In this document: piece by piece, positions 18,207 through 26,614 of the stretch
Numbering within the stretch: the stretch's first letter is position 1
Layout: every line of letters begins with the position of its first letter
Source of the DNA: Chloroflexia bacterium SDU3-3
GTDB taxonomy: Bacteria; Chloroflexota; Chloroflexia; Chloroflexales; Roseiflexaceae
Direction of reading: 5' to 3'
NCBI GenBank assembly: GCA_009268125.1
Contig: WBOU01000003.1
Span: 124,001 to 188,000 of the forward strand
Length of the DNA: 64,000 nucleotides
Made by a program: the position numbers and the translations under genes
The notes under the pieces: generated by a model
What the model was told of the DNA's origin: nothing
Database searches by the model: none
The model's input: only the letters and a program-made list of their open reading frames with translations

Positions 18207-18358
18207 CAGCGCGCCGTGGCCGAGCTGCTGCGGGACGAGCTACCGGTGGTGCTGGACACGCGGAACTGCCACGGGGTGCTAACCCTGGACGTGCCCGCCG
18301 ACAAGCTGAGCATCGCGCTGATCAACAAGTACCTAGAGCTGAAGGGGCGCGGGGCGAT
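18207..18358 (+). repeat. DUF58 tail repeat, copy 3 (truncated)
   Basis: About 50 codons of the DUF58 tail, broken at the last codon where it joins the reverse-oriented HEAT-like gene. It begins like copies 1 and 2 (cgggacgag) but ends like the original gene (gcgctgatc, ctagagctg), so it is a mosaic. Confidence 0.8.
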
Positions 18359-18819
18359 TGCATCTCTTCCAAAAGCTTTTTTGCTCTATCCACTATATGC
18401 GAAGATTCATGTGTTTCTAATTGCTTCAATTTAGCAGAAACATCATTAGGAGAAATAGTCTTGAGTGCTTCAGCTACTTCAAGCTGCAACCATATTGATG
18501 GATCATTAAGGAGAGGCCTAAGTAGCTCTAATATGTCCGCATCTCTTATTTCACCCTTATCGTATATCCCTTCCAACGAAAGTATTGCCGTCTCCCGATT
18601 ATCTTCATCGGAACTTGCAAGTAATCGATGGATTATATCAATCCCCTCATCTCTATTCTTTTGAAAGACCTCTTCTCCTGCCAGCTCACGCGTATACACA
18701 TACCCTTTAAGATACTCGAAGATCCATTTCATCACATCACCGCGTGATTCCTCATGGCCTTCCAGTAATTCATTAAGCCGTTCCCATTCCGCGATTCCAC
18801 CACCGAAATCAGGAAGCAA
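18322..18819 (-). pseudogene. HEAT-like repeat protein, 3' end cut by DUF58 tail copy 3
   Basis: About 153 native residues of helical-repeat type (EGIDIIHRLLASSDEDNRETA, LELLRPLLNDPSIWLQLEVAEAL) followed by about 12 residues read from the antisense of the DUF58 tail, so the original C-terminus is lost. The start is also doubtful. The only start-like codon is a TTG at 18819 without a ribosome site, although the frame is open from a stop at 18862. Moderate G+C content lies between the toxin island and the chromosome. It may be the remnant of an immunity gene whose RHS tip was displaced. Confidence 0.55.
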
Positions 18820-18861
18820 CTGCTGTTCGATATAATTGTCGCACCGCCTATATTCCGCACC

Positions 18862-19089
18862 TTATTTCTTTTCTATCAATCCCCATATCACATTAACTAA
18901 CCCTAGAAATAGACCAACCCCCATGCATATCCATAATGAACCACCACCTGGTAATAAACTGCGACCTGTTAATAAGAGAACAGCAAATCCTGCTAACCCT
19001 ATGGCTAGACCGCCTAGTATATCGAAGAATAGAATAACCAGCCAGAGTGGTATTCGTAGGAGGAATTGTTCGAAGATATGTTTCAGCAT
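18862..19089 (-). CDS. Small membrane protein of unknown function
   Basis: 75 residues with two or three membrane helices (IPLWLVILFFDILGGLAIGL, GFAVLLLTG, WICMGVGLFLGLVNVIWGLI). The ATG at 19089 has GGGGAGA upstream. A GTG directly before it is the alternative. It sits between the HEAT-like remnant and the next gene, in the same direction. It may be another orphan immunity protein or part of an envelope system. No family is recognised. Confidence 0.5.
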   Translation of the reverse strand: MLKHIFEQFLLRIPLWLVILFFDILGGLAIGLAGFAVLLLTGRSLLPGGGSLWICMGVGLFLGLVNVIWGLIEKK

Positions 19090-19143
19090 CACAGTCTCCC
19101 CAACGGCGCTGGTAGCTTGATATATCCAATAACTTACCCCTCG

Positions 19144-19716
19144 CTAATCGCGCGCTCCATCTTTGTGCAGCAGTGCATGATATGCCTCTCGCTGCTCTGA
19201 GAACACCAGCTCGCCTAGCTCTCGGATCTCCTCGTTGGTATGCCGCATAGCACGCTCGGCCAGACGCATCGTGATACCCACATCCAGCCGCTCATACAGC
19301 CCAACCAGGAGCGAGTAGGCAATAGATGGGTCGGGATCATGTGGCTCATCAAGGAATGCTTCGGCAGACGCTTCTATGCGAGCCACTACCCAATCATGGG
19401 GCAGGCTAAGAATAGTTTCTCGTACAAAATCAACCGAAGGTATCCAAAATACTGCGAGATAGACCAGTTCATCAAAAATCTGGCATAGCTCATCTTGTGT
19501 CATATAGTCGAAAAGCGTTAACACAAGATAGATATCTTGATTATGTCGAATGTAGTCTTGTATTAATCCAATCCACTGATCATGTGCGAGAGGAGATTCC
19601 TTCGCTACATTATAGAACTCCTCTGCAAGCTGGCGGTATTCCTCAGCACGATTCCCATATGCGGCGGCTAGCTTCTGCATGTGGGAAACAAGCGCCGCCG
19701 GATGTTCTGTATTCAT
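19144..19716 (-). CDS. Helical protein of unknown function, possible orphan immunity protein
   Basis: 190 residues, largely alpha-helical, acidic, with GAGGG before the ATG at 19716. The later part (SIAYSLLVGLYERLDVGITM, RLAERAMRHTNEEIRELGEL) has the rhythm of HEAT-like repeats, as in the neighbouring remnant. Codon use is less GC-rich than the chromosome but richer than the three tip cassettes. It is plausibly the last survivor of an older RHS immunity pair. No direct evidence of function. Confidence 0.55.
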   Translation of the reverse strand: MNTEHPAALVSHMQKLAAAYGNRAEEYRQLAEEFYNVAKESPLAHDQWIGLIQDYIRHNQDIYLVLTLFDYMTQDELCQIFDELVYLAVFWIPSVDFVRETILSLPHDWVVARIEASAEAFLDEPHDPDPSIAYSLLVGLYERLDVGITMRLAERAMRHTNEEIRELGELVFSEQREAYHALLHKDGARD

Positions 19717-19772
19717 ATGCCCTCACGCGAATCTCTGGTGGTCTGCCCCAAAAACACCGCCCCAAACGACAA

Positions 19773-19799
19773 GGGGCGTAGGAAGTATTCCTGCGCCCC
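19773..19799 (-). terminator. Terminator of rfbB
   Basis: Inverted repeat ggggcgtaggaa / ttcctgcgcccc with one mismatch and a three-base loop, followed on the minus strand by ttgtcgttt, about 28 bases after the rfbB stop. Confidence 0.55.
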
Positions 19800-19826
19800 A
19801 TCCGCCCTCAATGCCGCACGACCGAC

Positions 19827-20840
19827 CTAGCCGCGCTGCACGTACTGCTTGTCGTAGTACTCCTTGTACGCGCCCGACTTGATGGGCCGCCACCAGGCCT
19901 CGTTCTCCACATACCAGCGCACTGTGGCCTCGACCGCCTGGTCGAAGCTGTGGCGGCTCTCCCAGCCCAGCGCGCGCAGCTTGGTGGTGTCCAGCGCGTA
20001 GCGGCGGTCGTGCCCGGCGCGGTCGGTCACGTAGGTGATCAGGCTCTCGGGCTTGCCCAGCAGGGCCAGCACCTTCTTGGCCATGTCGATGTTGCGCGTC
20101 TCGACGCCGGTGCCCACGTTGTAGGCCTCGCCCAGCTCGCCCTTGTGCAGCACCAGGTCGATGCCCTCGCAGTGGTCGAGCACAAACTGGTAGTCGCGCT
20201 GCTGGCGGCCGTCGCCGTACAGCGGCAGCGGGATGTCGTCGATGGCGTTGGTGATAAACAGCGGCAGCGCCTTCTCGGGGAAGTGGTAGGGGCCGATGTT
20301 GTTGGAGCCGCGGGTGGTGGTGGTGGGCACGCCGTAGGTGATGAAGTACGAGTACACCAGGTGCTCGGCCCCGGCCTTGGATGCCGAGTAGGGGCTGCGC
20401 GGCTCGAACGGGTCGCCCTCCTTCGAGCGGTTCGGCTCGGGGATCGCGCCGTACACCTCGTCGGTGCTGATCTGGTGGAAGCGCTCAAGCTTCAGCTCGC
20501 GGGCCACCTCGAGCAGCGCCCAGGTGCCATTGACGTTGGCGCGCACCACGGCGTCGGGGTCCATGATCGACCGGTCGACGTGGGTCTCAGCGGCGAAGTT
20601 CACGATCGTGTCGATGCCGTGCTCCTTCACCGCGCCGCGCACCGCAGCCAGGTCGCAGATGTCGCCCTGCACGAAGGCGAAGTGCGGGTTGCCCTTCACG
20701 CGCTCCAGGTTCTCCAGCCGACCGGCGTAGGTCAGCTTATCGTAGACAACGATCTTATAGTCGCTGTACTTCTCCAGCATATAGTGGACAAAGTTCGAGC
20801 CGATGAAACCGGCACCGCCGGTCACGAGAAGATTGCGCAT
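19827..20840 (-). CDS. rfbB: dTDP-glucose 4,6-dehydratase
   Basis: 337 residues, standard length. It converts dTDP-glucose to dTDP-4-keto-6-deoxyglucose, the entry to dTDP-L-rhamnose and other deoxysugars. Visible features are the NAD-binding TGGAGFIGSN (7-16), the catalytic STDEVYG (125-131) with Asp127-Glu128, and Y151SASK155. The substrate-side GSNNIGPYHFPEK segment is also present. The ATG has GGAG ten bases upstream and its own promoter. The rest of the rhamnose pathway (rfbA, C, D) is not adjacent. It supplies precursors for the surface glycans implied elsewhere in the window. Confidence 0.96.
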   Translation of the reverse strand: MRNLLVTGGAGFIGSNFVHYMLEKYSDYKIVVYDKLTYAGRLENLERVKGNPHFAFVQGDICDLAAVRGAVKEHGIDTIVNFAAETHVDRSIMDPDAVVRANVNGTWALLEVARELKLERFHQISTDEVYGAIPEPNRSKEGDPFEPRSPYSASKAGAEHLVYSYFITYGVPTTTTRGSNNIGPYHFPEKALPLFITNAIDDIPLPLYGDGRQQRDYQFVLDHCEGIDLVLHKGELGEAYNVGTGVETRNIDMAKKVLALLGKPESLITYVTDRAGHDRRYALDTTKLRALGWESRHSFDQAVEATVRWYVENEAWWRPIKSGAYKEYYDKQYVQRG

Positions 20841-20916
20841 TGAGTTGCTCCAGCTTCCTTCTATTGTTCAATTGACGCGCCGCCGTATGGCGTTTGTAAG
20901 CGTCGGGCCGTCCGAG

Positions 20917-20944
20917 AGTGTACCATAGTTGCGACACGCGTCAA
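20917..20944 (-). promoter_or_regulatory. Promoter of rfbB
   Basis: On the minus strand TTGACG (20939-20944), a 16-base spacer and TACACT (20917-20922), about 75 bases upstream of the rfbB ATG. Confidence 0.55.
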
Positions 20945-21032
20945 ATGAGCAGGGCCTGGAGCGCGGGTGAGAAAAAGCGCATAGCCCGCAGGCAGCGCCA
21001 GCGGGCCAGAGAAGCAGCGCTGTTAGGAGGGC

Positions 21033-23990
21033 CTACCGCGTAACCGCCGGGACGTAGGTGCGGTAGTAGGGCTTGGTGTTGTCCACCACGAAGCTGGCCG
21101 AGCGCTCGGCGCTGTTGCCAGCCGCGTCGGTGGCGGCGTAGCGCAGGGTGTAGCTGCCGTTGGCCAGGCTGCCCAGCTTCGCCAGCCGGTCGATCGAATC
21201 GACCCACGGGCCGCCGTTCAGGCTATAGCTCAGCTTGGCCACGCCCAGGCCGCCCAGGTCTTCGGCGGCCAGCGCGATGCTCGGCGTCTGAACGAAGGTG
21301 CCACCCAGGGCCAGCGCGCCGCCTGCGGTGGCGTCGGGGATAACCTCAAATACCTCGAAGCCAGGCCGCGCCATGGTGTAGCCCGCCGCCGCGCCGCCGC
21401 TGCGCTCGAAGTACTTGAAGCCCAGGGTGTGCACGCCCGCGCTCAGCGTGATCGTGCCATCCACGATATTCTCGCTGTCGTGCAGGCCGTAGTTGTTCAC
21501 CACCAGCTGGCCATCTACCCACAGCCACGAGCCGTCGTCACTGGCGGTGCGGAAGGTGTACTCGCCCGCCGTGGGCACGCTGAAGGCGCGGGTCTGCTGC
21601 ACCACAAAGCTGTCGGTCGCGCCGCCGACCGGGCCGCCGGTGCCCCAGTCGGTCGGCGCGCCGTTCCAGGCGAAGCTGCCCAGCTGCTCGCCGGTGGCGA
21701 TCGAGAGCGGGTTGGATGTGCGGGCCAGGAAGTTGGCGGGGATGTTGGCCAGGCGATAGACCTGGGCGCGCGCCGCGCCGTCGCCGCCCAGCTCGGCCAG
21801 GGCCGGGGCGCTCTGCTCGGGCGTCACGGTGATAGTGGTCTGGGCCACGCTGGTGGCGTAGTACTTCACGTACTCCTGCACCAGCCCGGCCTGCAGCGTG
21901 ATGGTGCGGCTGGTGGTGCCGGGGTTGCGCATGCGGATGTAGCCCGTGACCGTGCGGGTCTCGCCGGGGGCGAGGGGGCCATTCAGCCCCCAGCGCCACG
22001 GGTAGTAGCCCGTGGCGTCGCTGCCCACCGCCCCGGCGCAGCTCAGCGACACATCGGCCAGGTTCTTCGGCCCCAGCGTCAGGCGAAAGCTGCTCGACTC
22101 CTTGGGGAATGCGCCGTATGACCCAGTGCTGTCGCCAATGAAGCACTCGCCCTCGTCATACACATACGAGTCGTCGGTGCCACTGCTGGCGTCGTTGTAG
22201 CGCGCCCCATCGGGCGAGAGCGTGGCCTGCGGCTCCTGGGTGGCCAGCGTGGTCGAGCCGCTGTTCTTGATCGTGAAGCTGACCTTCAGCAGGCCGCCGC
22301 TAGGCACCTGGCTGGGCTTGCTGGCGTCCGGCCCGGTGAGCGAGACGCTCACCAGGCTGGGGTTGGTGTTGGCCGTATCCTCGGCCACCCACTTCACCGA
22401 GTCGAAGAAGATCACCTTCTGCTGCGCGAACGGCTCGGCCATGTCGCTCAGCACCACCCAGCCGCCCGTGCCAGCGCCGAAGGTGTACGCGCCTAGGTCG
22501 ACCCACTGGTCGGAGGTATTGTGGTCGACCACCCTGGTGTACTCCTCGCCGGACTTCACGTGGATGGTGTAGCTGGCCTTGCCGGTGGCGTAGGGCGGGC
22601 TAGCGAGGCCGCAGCCCTGCGGGATGGAAACGTACACGCGGTAGGTGCCCGCCGTGGGGATGTTGGGCTTCCAGGTGGCCATGTTGGTCGACTCGGCCAC
22701 CGCGTCGGTGGCGTAGGTCCACTGGGTGCTGCCGCCCTCGCCGCAGGCGGCGGTGTGCCAGTCGCCCACCGAGGTGAAGCTGCTCTCCACCTCGTCGACC
22801 TGCAGATCGCCGTTGTCGGTGGCCGTATCGCCCTGGCCGCTGAGCCGGTTCTGCACCTGCTGGCGGATGCTGGGCAAAATGGCCATGAAGGCATCGCCCG
22901 GGCAGGTGGTGTGGCCCGGCGTCACCTGGCGGTGCCCGGCGATGTTGGCGATCACCGATGTGCCGGTTTTCGGCTTGCAGTAGGTCGAGATCGAGCAGCC
23001 GTAGTAGAACGAGGAGCCGAGCGGGTCGATCTTCTTCTGGCTAGCCTTCCAGGCCAGCAGGCTCACCAGGCTCTGCTGGGCGGCGGCGGAGGGGGCGCTG
23101 CTGGTGTAGGTGCCGATCACCGACACGCCCATCGAGCCGTAGTTGGCGGTGTCGTGGAAGCCCACCGCGTCATCGCCGCCCGCGCGGCCCTCGTAGATCA
23201 CGCCGTTGGGGTCGATCAGGTAGTTGTAGCCCACGTCGCCCCAGCCGCGCGTGATGGTGTGGAAGGTCCACTCGGCGCGCACGCGGTCGGCCCAGCTCTG
23301 CTCCTTGCCGGTGAGCGTGCTGGCATCGGCGGTGTGGTGCACCACCATGTGGTTGACGGCGTAGTAGGCGGGCGTGGCGCGGCTGCTCTGGCCGTCGGGG
23401 CTGCCCCAGGCGGTGCGCGAGACCACGGCGGGCTTGCTGATACCGCTGGCGCGGGGCTGGCCCGCGCGGGCGAAGGCCTCGGCCTGCACCGCGCTCTGCT
23501 GGTTCGAGAGCCGGGTGTCGACCGTGTTCACGTCGATCTTGCTGAGCGCGGGGGCGGTGCCGTCGGGCGCGCTGGTGTAGAAGGCCCGCACCTGCCAGAA
23601 CTGGGCCACCGCGCCCACCGAGATGGTGTCGCTCCAGGCCACGTTCGGGCCATCCGAGGGCACCCACAGCTCGTCGTTATCGGGGGCCTGGCCCCAGTCG
23701 GTCCAGCTTTCGCCATCGGCGGAGACACGGATCTGCAGGCTGAGCGCGCCGCCGCTGGGCACGCTGGCCTCGCGCCGCAGCAGCAGGTGGGTGAACGGCT
23801 CGCCGGTGCGGGTGATGCCGGACACGTAGTCCGGCTCGGCGGGCGCTGCGTCGGGCGTGGGCTGCACCCGCAGCTGGATCTGCTCCGGCTGGCCATCGAA
23901 GGGCTTGCTGTCGGCGGCGGCTGCGGGCTGCGCGATCAGGCCGCCCAGCAGGCAGCAGGTGAACACAAAAAGAGAGATTCGAGAACGCAT
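21033..23990 (-). CDS. Secreted PGRP/N-acetylmuramoyl-L-alanine amidase with carbohydrate-binding modules
   Basis: 985 residues. A signal peptide (LFVFTCCLLGGLIAQPAAAA) is followed by about 170 residues of beta structure, then an amidase_2/PGRP domain near 205-375. That domain has zinc ligands in VVHHTA, a GWGDVGYNYLIDPNGVIYEG core and GHRQVTPGHTTCPG. Next is a golvesin-like beta domain near 400-540 (WKPNIPTAGTYRVYVSI), an Ig-like stretch with two Cys, a PA14-like module near 780-885 (GEYTFRTASDDGSWLWVDGQ) and a C-terminal Ig-like domain ending in TYVPAVTR. The likely action is cleavage of the stem peptide from muramic acid outside the cell. It is monocistronic, with about 190 bases to rfbB and 240 bases to tsaD. 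Confidence 0.92.
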   Translation of the reverse strand: MRSRISLFVFTCCLLGGLIAQPAAAADSKPFDGQPEQIQLRVQPTPDAAPAEPDYVSGITRTGEPFTHLLLRREASVPSGGALSLQIRVSADGESWTDWGQAPDNDELWVPSDGPNVAWSDTISVGAVAQFWQVRAFYTSAPDGTAPALSKIDVNTVDTRLSNQQSAVQAEAFARAGQPRASGISKPAVVSRTAWGSPDGQSSRATPAYYAVNHMVVHHTADASTLTGKEQSWADRVRAEWTFHTITRGWGDVGYNYLIDPNGVIYEGRAGGDDAVGFHDTANYGSMGVSVIGTYTSSAPSAAAQQSLVSLLAWKASQKKIDPLGSSFYYGCSISTYCKPKTGTSVIANIAGHRQVTPGHTTCPGDAFMAILPSIRQQVQNRLSGQGDTATDNGDLQVDEVESSFTSVGDWHTAACGEGGSTQWTYATDAVAESTNMATWKPNIPTAGTYRVYVSIPQGCGLASPPYATGKASYTIHVKSGEEYTRVVDHNTSDQWVDLGAYTFGAGTGGWVVLSDMAEPFAQQKVIFFDSVKWVAEDTANTNPSLVSVSLTGPDASKPSQVPSGGLLKVSFTIKNSGSTTLATQEPQATLSPDGARYNDASSGTDDSYVYDEGECFIGDSTGSYGAFPKESSSFRLTLGPKNLADVSLSCAGAVGSDATGYYPWRWGLNGPLAPGETRTVTGYIRMRNPGTTSRTITLQAGLVQEYVKYYATSVAQTTITVTPEQSAPALAELGGDGAARAQVYRLANIPANFLARTSNPLSIATGEQLGSFAWNGAPTDWGTGGPVGGATDSFVVQQTRAFSVPTAGEYTFRTASDDGSWLWVDGQLVVNNYGLHDSENIVDGTITLSAGVHTLGFKYFERSGGAAAGYTMARPGFEVFEVIPDATAGGALALGGTFVQTPSIALAAEDLGGLGVAKLSYSLNGGPWVDSIDRLAKLGSLANGSYTLRYAATDAAGNSAERSASFVVDNTKPYYRTYVPAVTR

Positions 23991-24230
23991 GGGTGTGCTC
24001 CGAAAGAATCCGTCGGGGCGCGCGATGGCTTCACAGAGCCTCGCGCCTCGCCTCGGCGGTCGCCAATCGCTGCTTCGCTTCCTATACTACATGGGGCCAC
24101 AAGGGCTTTCCTGACAGCGGCCTGACAGACGAATGATAAAACAGATCGCCATCGTACGCCTCATGGTAAAATAAACGATACTGACGCGAAATCTGAGCGC
24201 AGCGCTCTGTAATGAAATGATCATGTAGCT

Positions 24231-25355
24231 ATGACACACCAGACACCCCCAGAGAACCTCACCATCCTCGCGATCGAAAGCTCATGCGACGAGACCGCCG
24301 CCGCCGTGGTGCGCGGCGGGCGCGAGGTGCTCTCCAATATCGTCGCCTCGCAGATCGACGAGCACCGCCGCTACGGCGGCGTGGTGCCCGAGGTCGCGTC
24401 GCGGCAGCACATCCTAGCGCTCGAATCGGTGATCGGCGAGGCTGTGCGCGGCGTGCCCGGCGGCTGGCAGGCCATCGACGCGGTGGCGGCCACCCACGGC
24501 CCAGGGCTCTCGGGCGCGCTGCTCACCGGCCTGAATGCGGCCAAGGGCATCGCCTTCGCCCGCGAGCTGCCCTTCGTGGGCGTCAACCACATCGAGGCCC
24601 ACATCTACGCCAGCTGGCTGGGCACCACGCCCGAGACCGCGCCGCAGTTCCCGCTGGTGGCCCTGGTGGTCTCGGGCGGACACACGCTGCTGGCCCTGAT
24701 CGAGGGCCACGGGCGCTACCGCCTGCTGGGCCAGACCCGCGACGACGCGGCGGGCGAGGCCTTCGACAAGTCGGCGCGGATCATGGGCCTGGGCTTCCCC
24801 GGCGGCCCGGCCATCCAGCGCGCCGCCGCCAGCGCCCAGGGCGGCGTGGTGCTGCCCCGCGCCTGGCTGCGCGACAGCTACGACTTTTCGTTCAGCGGCC
24901 TGAAGACGGCGGTGCTGCACCAGATCCAGGCCCGCGACAGCCGCGAGGCCAAGGTGGGCGGCGTGGCCAGCAAGAGCCTGCCGCGCGCCGGGCAGGCCGC
25001 CCCAGCGCCCAGCGCGGCCCCCGCCGAGCAGGCCGGGGTAGATAAGTTCACGGCGCAGATCGCCTACGCCTTCCAGGAGTCGGTGGTGGATGTGCTGGTG
25101 ACCAAGGCGGTGGATGCGGCCAGGGCCTTCGGCGCGACCGAGATCGTGCTGGCGGGCGGGGTGGCCGCCAACGCGCGGCTGCGCGGCGAGATGCAGCGCC
25201 GCGCCAGCATCCCCGTGCGCTTCCCCGCCGTGGATCTGTGCACCGACAACGCCGCCATGGTCGGCGCGGCGGGCTTCTACCGCTTCGAGGCGGGCGTGCA
25301 GAGCGGCTGGGATCTGGATGTCAACCCCAACCTGCCGCTGGCCCTGCCAGGCTAG
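24231..25355 (+). CDS. tsaD: tRNA N6-adenosine threonylcarbamoyltransferase
   Basis: 374 residues. It transfers the threonylcarbamoyl group to A37 of tRNAs that read ANN codons, working with TsaB and TsaE, which are not in this window. The ASKHA-fold core is clear: ILAIESSCDETAAAVV (12-27), metal-binding H120-IEA-H124, SGGHT, and CTDNAAMVG near the end. A Pro/Ala-rich segment of about 35 residues (around 240-275) is inserted between FSFSGLKTAVLHQI and the DKFTAQIAYAFQ helix, where most TsaD proteins are shorter. The ATG at 24231 lacks a strong ribosome site. A putative extended -10 (TGGTAAAAT, 24164-24172) precedes it. Confidence 0.95.
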   Translation: MTHQTPPENLTILAIESSCDETAAAVVRGGREVLSNIVASQIDEHRRYGGVVPEVASRQHILALESVIGEAVRGVPGGWQAIDAVAATHGPGLSGALLTGLNAAKGIAFARELPFVGVNHIEAHIYASWLGTTPETAPQFPLVALVVSGGHTLLALIEGHGRYRLLGQTRDDAAGEAFDKSARIMGLGFPGGPAIQRAAASAQGGVVLPRAWLRDSYDFSFSGLKTAVLHQIQARDSREAKVGGVASKSLPRAGQAAPAPSAAPAEQAGVDKFTAQIAYAFQESVVDVLVTKAVDAARAFGATEIVLAGGVAANARLRGEMQRRASIPVRFPAVDLCTDNAAMVGAAGFYRFEAGVQSGWDLDVNPNLPLALPG

Positions 25356-25365
25356 GCATAGGCAC

Positions 25366-25391
25366 GCCTCCCAACAGCGCCGTTGGGAGGC
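25366..25391 (+). terminator. Hairpin after tsaD
   Basis: Perfect ten-base inverted repeat gcctcccaac / gttgggaggc with a six-base loop, 11 bases after the tsaD stop. No T run. Confidence 0.45.
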
Positions 25392-25451
25392 TCATTGCCA
25401 CCATGTTCTTTCCCTGGCAACCCTGTATCCCTGCGAGCTAAGGTACAGCGC

Positions 25452-26522
25452 ATGAAATCATCTTCGGGGGCGCACTATGTCGCACTCGATCATATCAGGG
25501 CAATCGCGCTGTTTATGGTCTTCTGCTGGCATTTCCTCCACTTTGGCCAAAGCGGCTACCCCATACCGCATAGCTACACCCCCGCTGTCTTCCCCCTCGC
25601 GCTGCTGGATGAGGGCCACACCGGCGTCGCGCTGTTTATGACGCTCAGCGGGTATCTCTTCACCAAGCTGCTCGACGGCAAGAACATCGACTACCGCCTG
25701 TTCCTGCGCAACCGGGCGCTGCGGCTCTTTCCGCTGCTGATCATTATCATCATCGTGAATGGCTGCATATCACTTGCGGCCCGCAAAGATCCGGTGGCCT
25801 ACATCTTCTCGATGATCTCAGGCCTTATCTCCCCAGTATGGCCAAATGGCGGGTGGTCGATCACTGCCGAGCTGCATTTCTACATCATCCTGCCGTTCAT
25901 ACTCAAGCTCGCTCGATCATCAAAGGCAAGGCTCACTGGCATCATCGTTGCGGCAGTTATTGTGCGATTGCTGCTGTATAGGGTGCTTGGGGAGATACAG
26001 TACCTTTCCTACTGGACTATTATCGGAAGAATCGATCAGTTCACCCTGGGGATCATTGGCTACTACGCCAGAGGTTTGTTTAAGAAAAAGCACCTGCTCT
26101 TTATGGCATCATCGCTGCTTTTTATGCTCTTCTACTGGTTTTTTGATCGCTACGGCGGCTACTATCAAAGCCAATCAATCTGGATCTTTATGCCGACAAT
26201 AGAGGGCGTCGCCTACGCTATCTTCATCGCGTGGTACGATACATCATTCCAGCTGAGCAACACAGGGCTATCAAAGGTCATTGGGAAGGTGGGCGAGCTT
26301 TCCTACTCGATCTATCTCATCCACTACTTCTTTGTCTTCAAGCTAGCGAAGTTCATCAACGATCATATCGTACAGCTGGATAATTTCTATATCGCCTGCC
26401 TCGCCGCGTTCTTTGGGCTGATCCTGATGCTGCCGCTTGGCTACCTCTCGTATCGCTGTATCGAGCAGCCTTTTCTCAAATTCAGGAAGAAGTACACGCT
26501 ACCGCTCCCAGCCACACCATAA
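25452..26522 (+). CDS. Acyltransferase 3 family membrane protein (OafA-like)
   Basis: 356 residues, about ten membrane helices. Integral-membrane acyltransferases of this family O-acylate surface sugars. The typical opening YVALDHIRAIALFMVFCWHF holds the family's conserved DxxRxxA motif and a His at residue 27. NRALRLFPLL is the conserved R-x-x-R-(L/I)-x-P segment. The start is the ATG at 25452, preceded by AAGG. A longer in-frame start at 25383 runs through the tsaD hairpin and is rejected. The gene is less GC-rich than its neighbours, a possible sign of transfer. It converges on the 26615 gene across a strong hairpin. Confidence 0.9.
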   Translation: MKSSSGAHYVALDHIRAIALFMVFCWHFLHFGQSGYPIPHSYTPAVFPLALLDEGHTGVALFMTLSGYLFTKLLDGKNIDYRLFLRNRALRLFPLLIIIIIVNGCISLAARKDPVAYIFSMISGLISPVWPNGGWSITAELHFYIILPFILKLARSSKARLTGIIVAAVIVRLLLYRVLGEIQYLSYWTIIGRIDQFTLGIIGYYARGLFKKKHLLFMASSLLFMLFYWFFDRYGGYYQSQSIWIFMPTIEGVAYAIFIAWYDTSFQLSNTGLSKVIGKVGELSYSIYLIHYFFVFKLAKFINDHIVQLDNFYIACLAAFFGLILMLPLGYLSYRCIEQPFLKFRKKYTLPLPATP

Positions 26523-26548
26523 GATAGCTCGGCTCCGGCACATAAAAC

Positions 26549-26592
26549 GGCGAGACTCGGCGACCGCCCATGGGCAGTTGCCGAGTCTCGCC
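26549..26592. terminator. Bidirectional terminator
   Basis: Perfect 13-base inverted repeat (26549-26561 with 26580-26592) with an 18-base loop between two convergent genes. A run of four A bases on the left serves the minus strand. Confidence 0.65.
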
Positions 26593-26614
26593 GCGCCACG
26601 GGCCTATCGCGCGC

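Noticed and set aside
17796-18434. 212-codon plus-strand frame across RHS fragment 3 and tail copy 3
   Set aside because: It is antisense to the RHS core for most of its length. Only the middle matches the DUF58 tail by chance continuity.
22521-24125. 534-codon plus-strand open frame opposite the amidase gene
   Set aside because: Shadow frame. The minus-strand frame has a signal peptide and amidase motifs.
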